Part shown: positions 30,919-50,491 of the stretch, one piece after another
How positions within the stretch are numbered: position 1 is the stretch's first letter
Layout of the letters: each line of letters opens with the position of its first letter
From: Primulina eburnea
Taxonomy: Eukaryota > Streptophyta > Magnoliopsida > Lamiales > Gesneriaceae
NCBI RefSeq assembly: GCF_022965805.1
Contig: NC_133105.1
Coordinates: forward strand, 25,767,208 to 25,831,207
Length of the DNA: 64,000 nt
Direction of reading: 5' to 3'
Notes under the pieces: generated by a model
What the model saw: the letters and a program-made list of their open reading frames with translations, nothing else
Databases searched by the model: none
Told to the model about the DNA's origin: nothing
Made by a program: the position numbers and the translations under genes

Positions 30919-33800
30919 TGTAACGTACCGTACTTTTACTACTTCAAAATTTGCGGAAAAATTTAAAAATTTTCTTAAACATAAAATTTCATACGGTCGT
31001 CACTTGTCATCTAACTTAATAATATTAAAATCAACATTCCCAACTAATATTTTCCAACAAAGTACTTATTTCAAATCATCTCACATCCAACATAAAAACA
31101 TAATATTTTAAAGTTTTCATAAAACATAAACATAGTGGTCCTCGGGTTTAGCCTTCCGCTCAGTCCAAGCCTGCCCCTTGATCGCCACCTCCTGTCTCCT
31201 CCTCAACATACTCACCTGCATCGATCAAGTCTAGTGAGTGTAAAGACTCAACACGTATAAACTGGAATAACGAGTACTACATAATAAAATCGCATGCAAC
31301 TTAAAAATAGAACATACATAACTTGAAACTTGAACTTGCATAATAAACTTGAAACTTGCATAATAAATTTAAAACTTTCATAATAACCTTAAAACTTGAA
31401 CATACATACTTTGAAACTTGAACTTGAATAATAGCTTGAACTTTGCATAATAACTTTGAACTTTGCATAATGACTTTGAACATACGTACATACATACTCT
31501 GACGTGCCATCATCATAAACTTTCATAAACATACTGCATACTTGAACATACTTGAACATACGTAACTTCATCATTTTCGTAGAGGATATTTCAAAGCAAG
31601 TGACCCTTAACATAATAAATATCTGATCAGACAAACCACAGTACTGGGCTGACAGGGACGTATCCACTGCCACATACATGAGATCCATATTCATAATTTA
31701 ACAGGCCAGTTGATCCACGTTCATAATTTAACGCTTCACAACCACGATCTAACCCGTTCATAATTTAACGGGCGGATTGGTCCCCGTTCATAATTTAACG
31801 CTTTCCAATTCTAACTTCAAACACGTTCATAATTTAACGGCGTGGAGAGGTCCTCGGCCACGTTCACCGACTTCCAAACCCATTCACTTTTGGTCACAAG
31901 ACATTTAGCATACCTCAAAAACTTCAAATATTTTCTTTGCACGTCATACATACTTACTTGACGCTGAGGGATTCGTTGGATGTCAATCGTGTCGTTGCTG
32001 CAACATACTAACATGAATTCATAAGCTTAACGTGTACAACTTAAACGTAAAAGTCATGCTTAATCTCAAGCTAAATAAATTCTTAGAACATTCTATAATT
32101 TCTCACCACTTGACCTTGTAAAACATCAATGTTAAATCATAGCATAAAACCTCAAACCAAACCTTAAGTGATAAAATATTTATCCCAAAAACTGAAGCTA
32201 CACGGACCCCGTACCCAGGTCAGGCCCCGGGTCCGTGTAGGTACTGCCTCATATGTGTCATGTAAAAGAAGGGGCACGGACCCCGTCCCTAGGTCCGTGT
32301 AGGGGTCCGTGTCTGTGCGTTTAAATATGTGTCGAAGAAATGAGAAGGCACGAACCCCGTGCTAACCTCCGTCTCCGGGTCCGTGTCCGTCTGCCCAACG
32401 AATTATTTGATGAAAATTTTATGACATGTCTATTCTCCCAATTAACACATAATGCATCAAGATTCAACACTATGAGACCATTCTAGGACACCATAACAAT
32501 GAACTAAACTTTTATAATCACCCTACAATTTATACGACCCAAAAATAATGTCATTTATATTAAAGTTTATTTCTTACGACTTCTTAATAATTCAAGCTCT
32601 TAACGACATGAATCGAAACCTCAAAAATACTCTAAACATCATTACTAACTTTCTTATATGCAGCAACGATCACCCATCGATCCCCAACAAAGCCTGCAAC
32701 ATAAAAACTTCAAGAACACATTAAAATTCATAACTTTCTTGAAACACGATTTGAGCAGTCATACGAAAAATAACATAACTCACTCATTTTTAATCCAAAT
32801 AACTCGAATTTTATATCAAATCGAACGTATCAAAAAGATCTACGTTTTTGTAGTTGAAAGTTTTCTCAAAATATGTACCGAAAAATTGCAGTTTTCGAAA
32901 GAACATCAAAACAGGAATTTTCGGATCTAATTTGAGCAGTCACTAAAAACATCATAACTCACTCGTTTTTAATCCAAATAACTCGAATTTTATATCAAAT
33001 CGGACGTATCGAAAAGATCTACGTTTTTGTAGTTGAAAGTTTTCTCAAACTATGTACCGAAAAATTGCAGTTTTCGAAAGAACATCAAAACAGGAATTTT
33101 CGGATCTAATTTGAGCAGTCATACTAAAAACATCATAACTCACTCGTTTTTAATCCAAATAACTCGAATTTTATATCAAATCAAACATATCGAAAAGATC
33201 TACGTTTTTGTAGTTGAAAGTTTTCTCAAAATATGTACCGAAAATTTGCAGTTTTCGAAAGACCATCATAACACGAAATTTCAACTCCAAAAATACTTCC
33301 AAATAAATTCGGTAGATTTTCTGCTCAAACTTCTACATCATACATACATTTTTATGCTTAAAAACAACTTAATACATAATATGACATGATCGATGCAGCA
33401 AGAACAGATTATACGTGCCTTTTGATATTTAAAAATACCGTAACGACGATACCGAAGCGGAGACGATACGGGAGACGATCCGGGACGAACGTGGCTCGAT
33501 TTTCTTGAATAAACTAAATGAAATGATGCTGGAAAATTTCAGAGAATAGATGTAGTTGAAGGGAAAGGAGGAGAGAACTTCAATAATTCTTCTATTCCCT
33601 TTTTGTCAAAGAAATATTTTTGAAACTCTTCTTTAGTCAAAGAAGACAAATTATAAGTTTGGTGTGTATATGTTGTACGTGTGTGGTTATAAAGAATAGA
33701 GTGTGTTTTGTTTTGTTGTGAGTATAGGATATGCGTGTATATGTATGTGTAAAGGTGTGAGTGTGTGTGTGTGAGTCAAAGTGTGTGTGCTTGCATGATT

Positions 33801-33843
<43 letters not shown>

Positions 33844-34360
33844 TAAAGGAATTTGAAACATGTGTGTATATGAGTGGAACATGATTAAAATATATTTAAA
33901 AATATTTAACATACTACTTTAAAATAAAACACATATTAACCCCACTATAAATTTTAAATTTAAATAAGATGCACAAATGCTACAACTCTAAAAATTTAAA
34001 ATCAATTAATCATTTAAATAATTTAATTAGGCTCTTAAATTACTAAAATTAATTAAATTATTTAAAATACTCCATCCTTTTCTTAAATAAAATAAATACC
34101 ATATTTTAAAATAGCCAGAATCGTTGCCGATCTTTTCCTCAATCCCACATCGAATATTCGCCTGTAACATAAACTCAAGAAAACCTTTTTAACGTATCCA
34201 CTAGACATAACTATTAAAATAATTCAAATTCTTAAATTATGAATTAAAACACAATCTAATAAAATAAACATGCATTAAAATCATTTAATAAAATACATAA
34301 GAAATTTAATAACTTGCACTCACGTGGTTCATGTGAACTTCTAATTTTCGAGACATCACA
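30919..34360 (-). mobile_element. Solo LTR, 3.4 kb, Ty3/gypsy type
   Basis: On the minus strand it begins TGTGATGTCTCGAAAATTAG (34360) and ends GTACGTTACA (30919), flanked by a perfect 5-bp duplication GTGGA (30914-30918 and 34361-34365). These terminal words resemble long Tekay/Del-type LTRs. It contains no gag or pol. Internal features are repeats of TTCATAATTTAACG (31690-31840), AACTTGCATAATAA-like repeats (31310-31480), several CGGACCCCGT/GGTCCGTGT words (32200-32390), and a 3-unit ~180 bp tandem repeat. It inserted into an exon of the ULP gene. Confidence 0.88.
32738..33290. repeat. Three ~180 bp tandem units inside the solo LTR
   Basis: Units start at about 32750, 32932 and 33109. Each has TTTGAGCAGTCA, TAACTCACTCgTTTTTAATCC, AACTCGAATTTTATATCAAA, GATCTACGTTTTTGTAG and TGCAGTTTTCGAAAGA. 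The first two units are almost identical. A TA tract lies further right at about 33802-33838. Confidence 0.9.
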
Positions 34361-36703
34361 GTGGAGTCACAAAACTCGTGGGTTTTTTCTTTTTCACACG
34401 ATCACCCCTAGTCCTCATGGTATCTACAATTGAAGATTGAAAAAGGGTGATCTTCGACACTTCTGAAGTACCAATGCCACTGCCTGCATCTTTCTCATCA
34501 TCATCATCTGTTCCACTCCCACTATTTCGACCAAACACATAATTGTTTTCATCAAATGAAACGGTTGCAAATTCAAGGCCTAATATTTGTTGTTTTCTAT
34601 CTCGAAATGAACATCAACATTATGCAGCATCAAATTTACATTAGGTGCAATTATAATATTATCAGCTACAGGATTTCCAGAATCAGTTCTTTTCACTTCG
34701 TTATTCTCTTTATCACCTGAATAATTCCTACAGTCAGCTGCCCTCGGTTCATGGTTTTCTTTATGCAAATCAGCAACAACATTCTTCAACATTACGTCAA
34801 CAACATCATCAAAATTATCAGCTACATTTTTTGTAGACTCAACAGCCCATTCTTTATCATTCTGTCTAGCCTCCTCCCACTTTTCCTCAATAATCTAATC
34901 CAATTCTTTATCACTCTACTCAACATCCTCCAACTTTAAATCAATAATATCATCATTCTGGTTAGAAACCAATGATTTTATGGCTACATGTAAAATACTT
35001 TCTCGCTCTAATTCAACACATTTTCTTTTCAACATTTTAGTTCATCCTTTTGTTTTTTTAAAAAATTTTCAAATTTTCTCACTTGAAATCTACCATTCTC
35101 CAGCTTAATTGCATGGTTTATGTCCAACAACTCCCTCTCCTCAGAAAATGATGCAATTGGTAGAACCTATTCACCAGTACAAAAAAAAATTTATGTCAGT
35201 TCATCCATCCATTATAGTTACAAAGCGAGATTACTTAAACTGAACTCGAATGAAATAAGACCAACTTGGGTTGAATTTATGGAATTCAAGAATGGAATCT
35301 TGTTTTCCACCCATCGAAACAACTGAGGGAAAGCATCTAAACTGGTGCACACTCCTAATACTGGAACCCTCTCATATACCCATACCTAAAACAAATAAGA
35401 AAATCTGAAAATTATTGAGAACAAAAATTTTTTAACACAAAGAAAAAAAAATACTAACCATTAAACCAACGGTGAGTTTTACTTCCGACATCACGTAAAC
35501 ATCAGCACAAAAATTGGAAGGCAACATCTCCCCAAGCATACTCGAAAAAAGTCGAAAGGTCATCGAGATAAGGGAAAATAAAACCAGGGGTTGAATAATT
35601 AAAAGTTGGGAATATTATGCAGTTGAAAACAAACAGGATAAAAAAGCGAACAAATCATCGACTTCATTGTTATCATCACTGGCAGCAAGCGTAATTAGTT
35701 TTTTAAAAATATCTGCACGTTTGGCATTAGTCACTTTTCCTTCAAATTGACGAGACAAAAAATTGGAAACCACTTTCAGGCCCAAATCAACAGGTTGTCC
35801 AACATGACGGAGCCCGAGAATAACAGAGAAATCCGCTGAGCTAAAAGGTATTGAGATATCTTCACCAATAACTAACGAGCACGAATCAAACTGAAATCTA
35901 TTGAGAACATAATCAATTCTCGAACTACTTATCGCAAGGACGAGGATATCAATCCATTTCGCAAACGGCGTATCTTTTATCCGACCAATTTGTTGCTCAC
36001 CTAAGACAGGCTTCAGTTTTCTCATCATGGATTTAAAGAAATGGAGGGAACAACGTGAAAGTAGCTTTGAACACAATTCATTTTCCTCCTTCTGCTCATT
36101 ACCAGATTCAACAAGGTTCTTCTCAACAGCAAACTCTACGTTAGAAAATGAGAAAAAGATAAGAAATCTATCTCTGATGTATATATATATTTATATATCA
36201 GAACGTGACTTTTTTTTACAAAGAATCTAGGCTAAATATTAACACAAATAAAGAGAGTCGATCAAGTATCAATCACATTACTATTAGCATAAAAGAAACG
36301 TGGTCATTGGGGATAACTGGTTCATAAAGCCAACACTTTTTAACTTGATTTATAAAATTCATAAGTGATCTTCAGAAATAATGCAATATAACTAAAGAAT
36401 CAACTTGATAACAATAAGAAAAAGGAAACCCTAGAAATTGGGGACAAATGTTCCTAATCAATGGGAAAAAATTTTGAGCACTAACTGTCTGAACAAGAAA
36501 AAAATAACGAAATAAAATAGCAATATCATAACAACAGGGTTCAATTTAAAAATTACAGAAACTTTCAAACCTGATTTCCGCATTCTTTGATTTCTCTCTT
36601 TCATTACTTTCTTTACTATCTTTTTCTTTGGTGATTTACTCGTCATTCTCTCCTTTGCTTCTTTACTCTTCTTCGGATTCTTGCACTCAAGTTTTTTACC
36701 CAT

Positions 36704-37031
36704 TTTGTCTCTCTGTTGTTGGATTTCTCTGCCAAGCTTTCGTCCGATTCACAGTGGCATGAAGTAGATAGAGTTTGGGAGACGTTGGGAATTAGGAGTA
36801 ATGTTGGGAAGAAAATTAAAAAATACATGAGGGAAGCGTAAAAATAAAAAACAAATACAAGAGGGTGTTTAAGGGTTATCAAAAAACAACAAGGACAACA
36901 ACGTAACTTCATGCGATTTAAGGACCTTAAACATATATTAAAATGGGTCAAAGAGTTAAAACTGAAATTTTTTGACATGAAGACTGGAAACACATTTTTA
37001 CTTACTTTTGGGGGTTTTTGAAAAGTTTGCC
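36704..37031. repeat. ULP 5' flank and right terminal inverted repeat of the ULP-MULE
   Basis: Promoter side of the ULP gene merging into the right inverted repeat (about 36880-37031, continued at 41131-41133 after the TR-GAG). The inverted copy of the left-end block TGTTTAAGGTCC reads GGACCTTAAACA at about 36922. Confidence 0.7.
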
Positions 37032-38466
37032 TGTAGTGACCCGTTCCAGAATCACCTACTAATCAAAAACTAAGCATGCAATTAACCTAATTAACAATAA
37101 TCAGAGATAACAGCGGAAATAGTCAACAAAAATAATGGTTATACAACCCAATCGAAGTCTAGAATAACTCAAAATAAAAATACCCAATACAACCATATCG
37201 AATCAAAACAATACCGATAAACTAAACCAACCAGCTACTCAACGTCCTCCTCCTGCTCCTCCTGAGCTGTCCAACCTGAGGCCTGCCCCGTGGGAATGGG
37301 GTGTCCAAGAATAAACAAAACCGAGGACGTGAGCGATAAGAACGCTCAGTACAAAAGTATGAGTATACAGACCTATATGAAATGCACATGCTATGATCAT
37401 GATACCGGGGTAGTCAAGAAACAGGAGTCACAAAAGGATCTCAACAATGCTCAGTCTAGAGGCGCCAAGTGGATAGTGCCGCGCGGTACACCTCTGGGTC
37501 ACTGCATCCACTACAAGACAGACGTGGACCTAAAATGTCCCGGACCACCGAAGCCCTCCCGACCCGTCGGCCACTGTGTACTCTCGGTGTCCATGCGTCC
37601 ACAAGACAGGGCTGAGCGGCCCCAAGATATAGCTTATCTCGAAAGAGATACAGCTCAACAGTAAAGGCTATCTCAAAGGAGAATACGGCTCAACATGAAA
37701 TGCAACGTGCAGTAATAAATGTGACATAATAGCATGCGTCATATGACATATAACAATGCAGCAAATAATCATGCAACACATATATGAATGTATACTCAAC
37801 CAGGATATCTCGGATAGTACTTTCGTACCTCTATCACAGCAAGCCTAGCCTTACGCAACACCGCTAATCAGGTCTAGCACAAGCCTACGCATCAAAAGCA
37901 TACTCAATCAATACTACCATGCTCGACTAGCAAAACCAGTACTCCCTAGTACTATCAAAAGTTTAGGGTTTACCTTCGTCCGTCGACAGCCCTTTGATAT
38001 CGATTGCCTTGAAACTCAGGCGCCGCTTACGCTACTACTCCTGGCAGCTCTTGGCTATCGCTCGACCAACAACTAACCCTAGAAACCTTCCAAACTCTCC
38101 AAAATGAGAGAAAACTCAAGAAATTGGCAAGTCAAAAATGAGAAATCCGAGCACTATTTATAGGCCATGTTCGGATCCTCCGAACAACACTTCGGAACGT
38201 CCGAACGCTACGTGTCCATTGGCTCTTGACAGCTCATGATCGGATCCTCCGATCATACACTTCGGACCGTCCGAACATGCACGTGTCCAGCTGCTCTTGA
38301 CACCTCATGATCGGATCCACCGAACCCACTTCGGACCTTCCGACCTCTTCGGTGCTTCCGAACCATCTTCGGTCCGTCCGATCATGACTCGGTCAAAATT
38401 ACACATTAAACCTTCTTAATCACCATTAATCCGTTAATTACCCAATTTGGAATTCGGGCTACTACA
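37032..38466 (-). repeat. 3' LTR of the TR-GAG
   Basis: TG...CA ends, 1435 bp. It includes a minus-strand TATA box GCCTATAAATAG (about 38157-38168), with a field of palindromic TCGGANCNTCCGA words immediately upstream of it in the element's orientation (about 38170-38390). A 124-codon open frame on the plus strand here is repeated in the other LTR and is not credited as a gene. Confidence 0.93.
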
Positions 38467-38567
38467 TTCTCCCCCCCTTAAAAAGATTTCGTCCTCGAAA
38501 TCTAGGCAAGAGAATAAAACATCATTGTAATACACTGCAAATATTCTTCATTACAACTGTATAACAA

Positions 38568-39593
38568 TTACATCCCAGGCTGATCCTGGTTCAGCGCAAA
38601 AACCTGACCTTGGGCACGAGGTCGAAGATTCGAACTACCCACTGCCTGACCCTGTCTCCTCTGCTGAACAGTCGTCTGGGATCCAGAACCAGATCCTGCT
38701 CCACCTCGCAGCTGAGGACAATTCTTCTTGAGATGACCCATCTCTCCGCACTGAAAACAAGCTCCTGCTGCTAATCGGCATTGCTCCGATGGATGGTTCT
38801 TCCCACAATGCGCACAAGAATCCTTCTTCTCACCAAAGCGAACAACACCGCTAGACCTTGATCCAGATCCAGAAGAAGAAGAACCAGATTTCTTGAAAGA
38901 CTGAGGTCGAGGGCTCAAAACACTCGGAGGTCTAGAAGAAAGAATAGCCCTACCACGCTGGAGACTGATCTCTGCTTGACGACACCGGTTCACCAACCCA
39001 TCGTACGAAGTAGGATTATCACAGACAGTGACTCGATCAAAGATCTCCTGGTTAAGGCCCTGAAGGAAATGATCGTACTTGGCTTCAGAATTGCCACTGA
39101 TATGAGGCGCAAAGGGTAACAACTCGAAGAATTTCTGCTGATACTCATCAACAGACATACTCCCCTGCTTAAGGTTCAGGAGCTCAATCGTCTTGGCCTG
39201 GCGAAGGGCTGGAGGAAAGTACAGCTGCATGAACGCTGCACGGAAATCGGCCCAAGTCGCTCTACCCTGCGACTGAACTATCGGCGCAGAAGTCGATCGC
39301 CACCACCTGCGAGCACGGCCCTCGAGAAGAAAACTAAGGGTCTCCATCTTCTGCTCATCGGTGCACTGGAATGCGCGGAAACAACTCTCCATGCGCTCTA
39401 ACCAATCCTCCGCATTATCGGGAGTCTCACCGCCAACTAAAGGCTTAGGCCCCATCTGCATGAAACGATGCATATCGAAACGCCTAGGACCATCCCGACG
39501 ATGACGATGCTCACGATGACGTCTATGATCGTCCTGATCACCCCATCGACCTACACTCCCCTGACTACTCCCGTCACCAAAGTGGTCAGCCAT
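38568..39593 (-). CDS. Gag protein of the TR-GAG, 341 aa
   Basis: The start at 39593 (MADHFGDGSSQ) is preferred to an upstream in-frame ATG at 39644 because the latter adds a hydrophobic leader not usual in gag. The retrotransposon gag core covers about residues 45-185 (NAEDWLERMESCFRAF, RARRWWRS, FRAAFMQLYFPP, LNLKQGSMSVDEY). A Ser/Gly/Arg-rich linker follows, then CAHCGKNHPSEQC and the CCHC zinc knuckle CFQCGEMGHLKKNC. The frame stops after ALNQDQPGM, about where the protease would begin in autonomous gypsy relatives. The frame is intact, so the protein is probably still made and could package the element RNA. Confidence 0.93.
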   Translation of the reverse strand: MADHFGDGSSQGSVGRWGDQDDHRRHREHRHRRDGPRRFDMHRFMQMGPKPLVGGETPDNAEDWLERMESCFRAFQCTDEQKMETLSFLLEGRARRWWRSTSAPIVQSQGRATWADFRAAFMQLYFPPALRQAKTIELLNLKQGSMSVDEYQQKFFELLPFAPHISGNSEAKYDHFLQGLNQEIFDRVTVCDNPTSYDGLVNRCRQAEISLQRGRAILSSRPPSVLSPRPQSFKKSGSSSSGSGSRSSGVVRFGEKKDSCAHCGKNHPSEQCRLAAGACFQCGEMGHLKKNCPQLRGGAGSGSGSQTTVQQRRQGQAVGSSNLRPRAQGQVFALNQDQPGM

Positions 39594-39676
39594 CGCTACA
39601 ACATAGAATGGGGAAACTAGTAAATTGGTCAACGGAAATCCCAAAACAGAAATCTATATCCCAAAATCGTATGCAT

Positions 39677-39688
39677 GCTCTGATACCA
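39677..39688 (-). other. TR-GAG primer-binding site
   Basis: TGGTATCAGAGC on the minus strand, a few bases inside the 5' LTR end. It is complementary to the 3' end of initiator methionine tRNA, the standard primer of many plant LTR elements. Confidence 0.9.
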
Positions 39689-39692
39689 TAAA

Positions 39693-41127
39693 TGTAGTGA
39701 CCCGTTCCAGAATCACCTACTAATCAAAAACTAAGCATGCAATTAACCTAATTAACAATAATCAGAGATAACAGCGGAAATAGTCAACAAAAATAATGGT
39801 TATACAACCCAATCGAAGTCTAGAATAACTCAAAATAAAAATACCCAATACAACCATATCGAATCAAAACAATACCGATAAACTAAACCAACCAGCTACT
39901 CAACGTCCTCCTCCTGCTCCTCCTGAGCTGTCCAACCTGAGGCCTGCCCCGTGGGAATGGGGTGTCCAAGAATAAACAAAACCGAGGACGTGAGCGATAA
40001 GAACGCTCAGTACAAAAGTATGAGTATACAGACCTATATGAAATGCACATGCTATGATCATGATACCGGGGTAGTCAAGAAACAGGAGTCACAAAAGGAT
40101 CTCAACAATGCTCAGTCTAGAGGCGCCAAGTGGATAGTGCCGCGCGGTACACCTCTGGGTCACTGCATCCACTACAAGACAGACGTGGACCTAAAATGTC
40201 CCGGACCACCGAAGCCCTCCCGACCCGTCGGCCACTGTGTACTCTCGGTGTCCATGCGTCCACAAGACAGGGCTGAGCGGCCCCAAGATATAGCTTATCT
40301 CGAAAGAGATACAGCTCAACAGTAAAGGCTATCTCAAAGGAGAATACGGCTCAACATGAAATGCAACGTGCAGTAATAAATGTGACATAATAGCATGCGT
40401 CATATGACATATAACAATGCAGCAAATAATCATGCAACACATATATGAATGTATACTCAACCAGGATATCTCGGATAGTACTTTCGTACCTCTATCACAG
40501 CAAGCCTAGCCTTACGCAACACCGCTAATCAGGTCTAGCACAAGCCTACGCATCAAAAGCATACTCAATCAATACTACCATGCTCGACTAGCAAAACCAG
40601 TACTCCCTAGTACTACCAAAGGTTTAGGGTTTACCTTCGTCCGTCGACAGCCCTTTGATGTCGATTGCCTTGAAACTCAGGCGCCGCTTACGCTACTACT
40701 CCTGGCAGCTCTTGGCTATCGCTCGACCAACAACTAACCCTAGAAACCTTCCAAACTCTCCAAAATGAGAGAAAACTCAAGAAATTGGCAAGTCAAAAAT
40801 GAGAAATCCGAGCACTATTTATAGGCCATGTTCGGATCCTCCGAACAACACTTCGGAACGTCCGAACGCTACGTGTCCATTGGCTCTTGACAGCTCATGA
40901 TCGGATCCTCCGATCATACACTTCGGACCGTCCGAACATGCACGTGTCCAGCTGCTCTTGACACCTCATGATCGGATCCACCGAACCCACTTCGGACCTT
41001 CCGACCTCTTCGGTGCTTCCGAACCATCTTCGGTCCGTCCGATCATGACTCGGTCAAAATTACACATTAAACCTTCTTAATCACCATTAATCCGTTAATT
41101 ACCCAATTTGGAATTCGGGCTACTACA
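39693..41127 (-). repeat. 5' LTR of the TR-GAG
   Basis: Same length as, and nearly identical to, the copy at 37032-38466. Its TATA box (about 40818-40829) would drive transcription leftwards into the primer-binding site and gag. Confidence 0.93.
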
Positions 41128-41189
41128 TTGCCCTTCTTAAAAACACAATTTTAAATTCAATTAATTTTACACAAAAAGTCAATCACGGG

Positions 41190-41870
41190 TAGGGATGTAA
41201 ACGATCCAAACCAAGTCGAACAGTATCAGGCTTGAGTTTGGCTCGTTTAAGATTAATTCAAGCTCCAGCTTGATTCGAGCTTTTATCATCTGTCTTGAGT
41301 TTGGCTCGTTTCAGATTTATAGAGCTCGAGCTCAAACTCGAGCTTTATTCGAGCTTTTATCATCAGGCTAGAATTCAACTTGTCTTGAAATTACTAAACT
41401 TGTGAAAAGCTCGAGTTCGACTCATTAAAAGCTCGTTTATCATGTTAATCAAGCCAAGCTCGAGCTTGGTTTATTAATAGTTCGTTTATCATATTTAACA
41501 AGCCTCACTTGAGCTCGGCTCGTTTTCGAGCTCGTAAAACATACAATTAAGCTCAAATTTGAGCTTGATTCGAGCTTGTTAAAATTAAATATATCTATGA
41601 ACTAATTTTATATTAGACATACAAGTTTAACTTTTATTAGTACTAGTATTTTTATTTGTCAATTCAACAAATGAGTCAAGCTTGAGCTTACGACCCACCT
41701 AAACGAGCCGAGTTCGAGCTCGCGAGCCTATTAACGAACATGTTTGCGAGCTCACAAGCCAAATACACTTAGACTTGAGCTTGGTTTGATATGATTAACA
41801 AACGAACTCAAACAAGCTTTTTATCGAACCGAGCTCCGAATAGCTCGCAAACGGTTTGGTTTGTTTACTA
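41190..41870. mobile_element. hAT-like MITE rich in GAGCTCGAGC repeats
   Basis: Ends TAGGGATGTAAACGATCCAAACC and, inverted, TAGTAAACAAACCAAACCG. The body is made of degenerate CTCGAGCTC/GAGCTCG repeats. Flanking 8-mers (ATCACGGG and TTACGGAA) are only a weak duplication. Non-coding; it fills the gap between the ULP-MULE and the fumarase 3' end. Confidence 0.55.
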
Positions 41871-42277
41871 TTACGGAAGATGCCCATTTAAATTTGCCAG
41901 GTAATTAATTCTTCTTCAAAAAAGATCTATTTAGCGTTAAACTGATCAAATAGAAACTTGTTAGTAAAAGAATTTCGGAGATTAATTTTGAAATTAAATG
42001 AAAATAAACAATCATCCACAAGCAAGGAATCGTGATGTTTCATCAAATCCATCATATATAACTAGAAATTTCAGTAGCACAAACCCAAAACGGCGGTATT
42101 TGAATTATTTTATCGTCATTTGCATATTTATAATCCATCTCAATATTATTCATGGGTCGATAATCGTTTTTCTTGCAAAAATGGTGGGAATCTTCCCTAA
42201 ACCATCCAGAAAACCAAAAAATGTATTTCCAAAAAATTGCACAACCAAGAATAGGCCGTGATTCTTGCGGCGATCAA

Positions 42278-50491
<8,214 letters not shown>

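Larger units (their letters stand above)
29590..36703 (-). pseudogene. Ulp1-type SUMO-protease gene (Kaonashi-like), split by a solo LTR
   Basis: Start at 36703 (MGKKLECKNPKKSK), a Lys-rich probable nuclear signal ending at a donor after KSG. An exon around 35660-36140 encodes a DUF1985-like region (FSVILGLRHVGQPVDLG). An acidic/Asn-rich linker lies at 34366-34800. The C-terminal C48 protease includes WMDEHIYLTGPLFCDFLFGE (about 30440-30510) and the catalytic Gln-Cys box HQKGASLDCGVYACMWIE (about 29800-29860), with a splice junction near 29941. The coding line is interrupted at 34365 by a 3.4 kb solo LTR; without it and one copy of the target duplication the frame runs on as VTP-PSSTPKRNRRSKKQ to a donor at 30870. 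Ulp1-family enzymes process or remove SUMO. Capture and amplification of ULP genes by MULEs is known in Arabidopsis and melon. Exon borders in between are not all resolved. Confidence 0.75.
37032..41127 (-). mobile_element. Gag-only LTR retrotransposon (TR-GAG), young
   Basis: Two direct LTRs of exactly 1435 bp (37032-38466 and 39693-41127), both TGTAGTGACC...GGGCTACTACA, enclose only 1226 bp. A 5-bp target duplication TTGCC lies at 37027-37031 and 41128-41132. On the minus strand the primer-binding site TGGTATCAGAGC (39677-39688, initiator-Met tRNA type) follows the 5' LTR, then a gag gene, then a G-rich polypurine tract (AAGGGGGGGAGAA, about 38467-38480). There is no protease, RT, RNase H or integrase. 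I find only three LTR differences (37955/40616, 37960/40621, 37999/40660), so insertion was recent. It must depend on an autonomous gypsy partner for movement. Confidence 0.95.
23685..41133. mobile_element. Composite ULP-carrying Mutator-like element (Kaonashi-like MULE) with three nested insertions
   Basis: A perfect 9-bp direct repeat TTCTTAAAA flanks it at 23676-23684 and 41134-41142, the length expected for Mutator. Left terminus: CGATAAATTGCTCATAAATACC. Right terminus, inverted and with the TR-GAG insertion removed: GGGCAAACTTTTCAAAAACC. The inverted ends are degenerate but colinear: the block TGTTTAAGGTCC lies at exactly the same offset, 99 nt, from both ends. Inside are a MuDR-type transposase, a zf-GRF protein gene, a minisatellite and a Ulp1-like protease gene, the cargo known from Kaonashi-type MULEs. 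Removing the Cassandra solo LTR, the 3.4 kb solo LTR and the TR-GAG with their duplications leaves about 9.5 kb. Confidence 0.87.

Noticed and set aside
37290..37664. A 124-codon open frame that looks like a gene
   Set aside because: An identical frame exists at 39951-40325 because both lie in the LTRs of one element. It runs opposite to the element's transcription, and its composition shows no domain.
39677..39688. Part of a tRNA gene
   Set aside because: Only the 12-nt complement of the tRNA 3' end is present, at the position of a primer-binding site; no cloverleaf is seen. The same holds for about 63946-63954.
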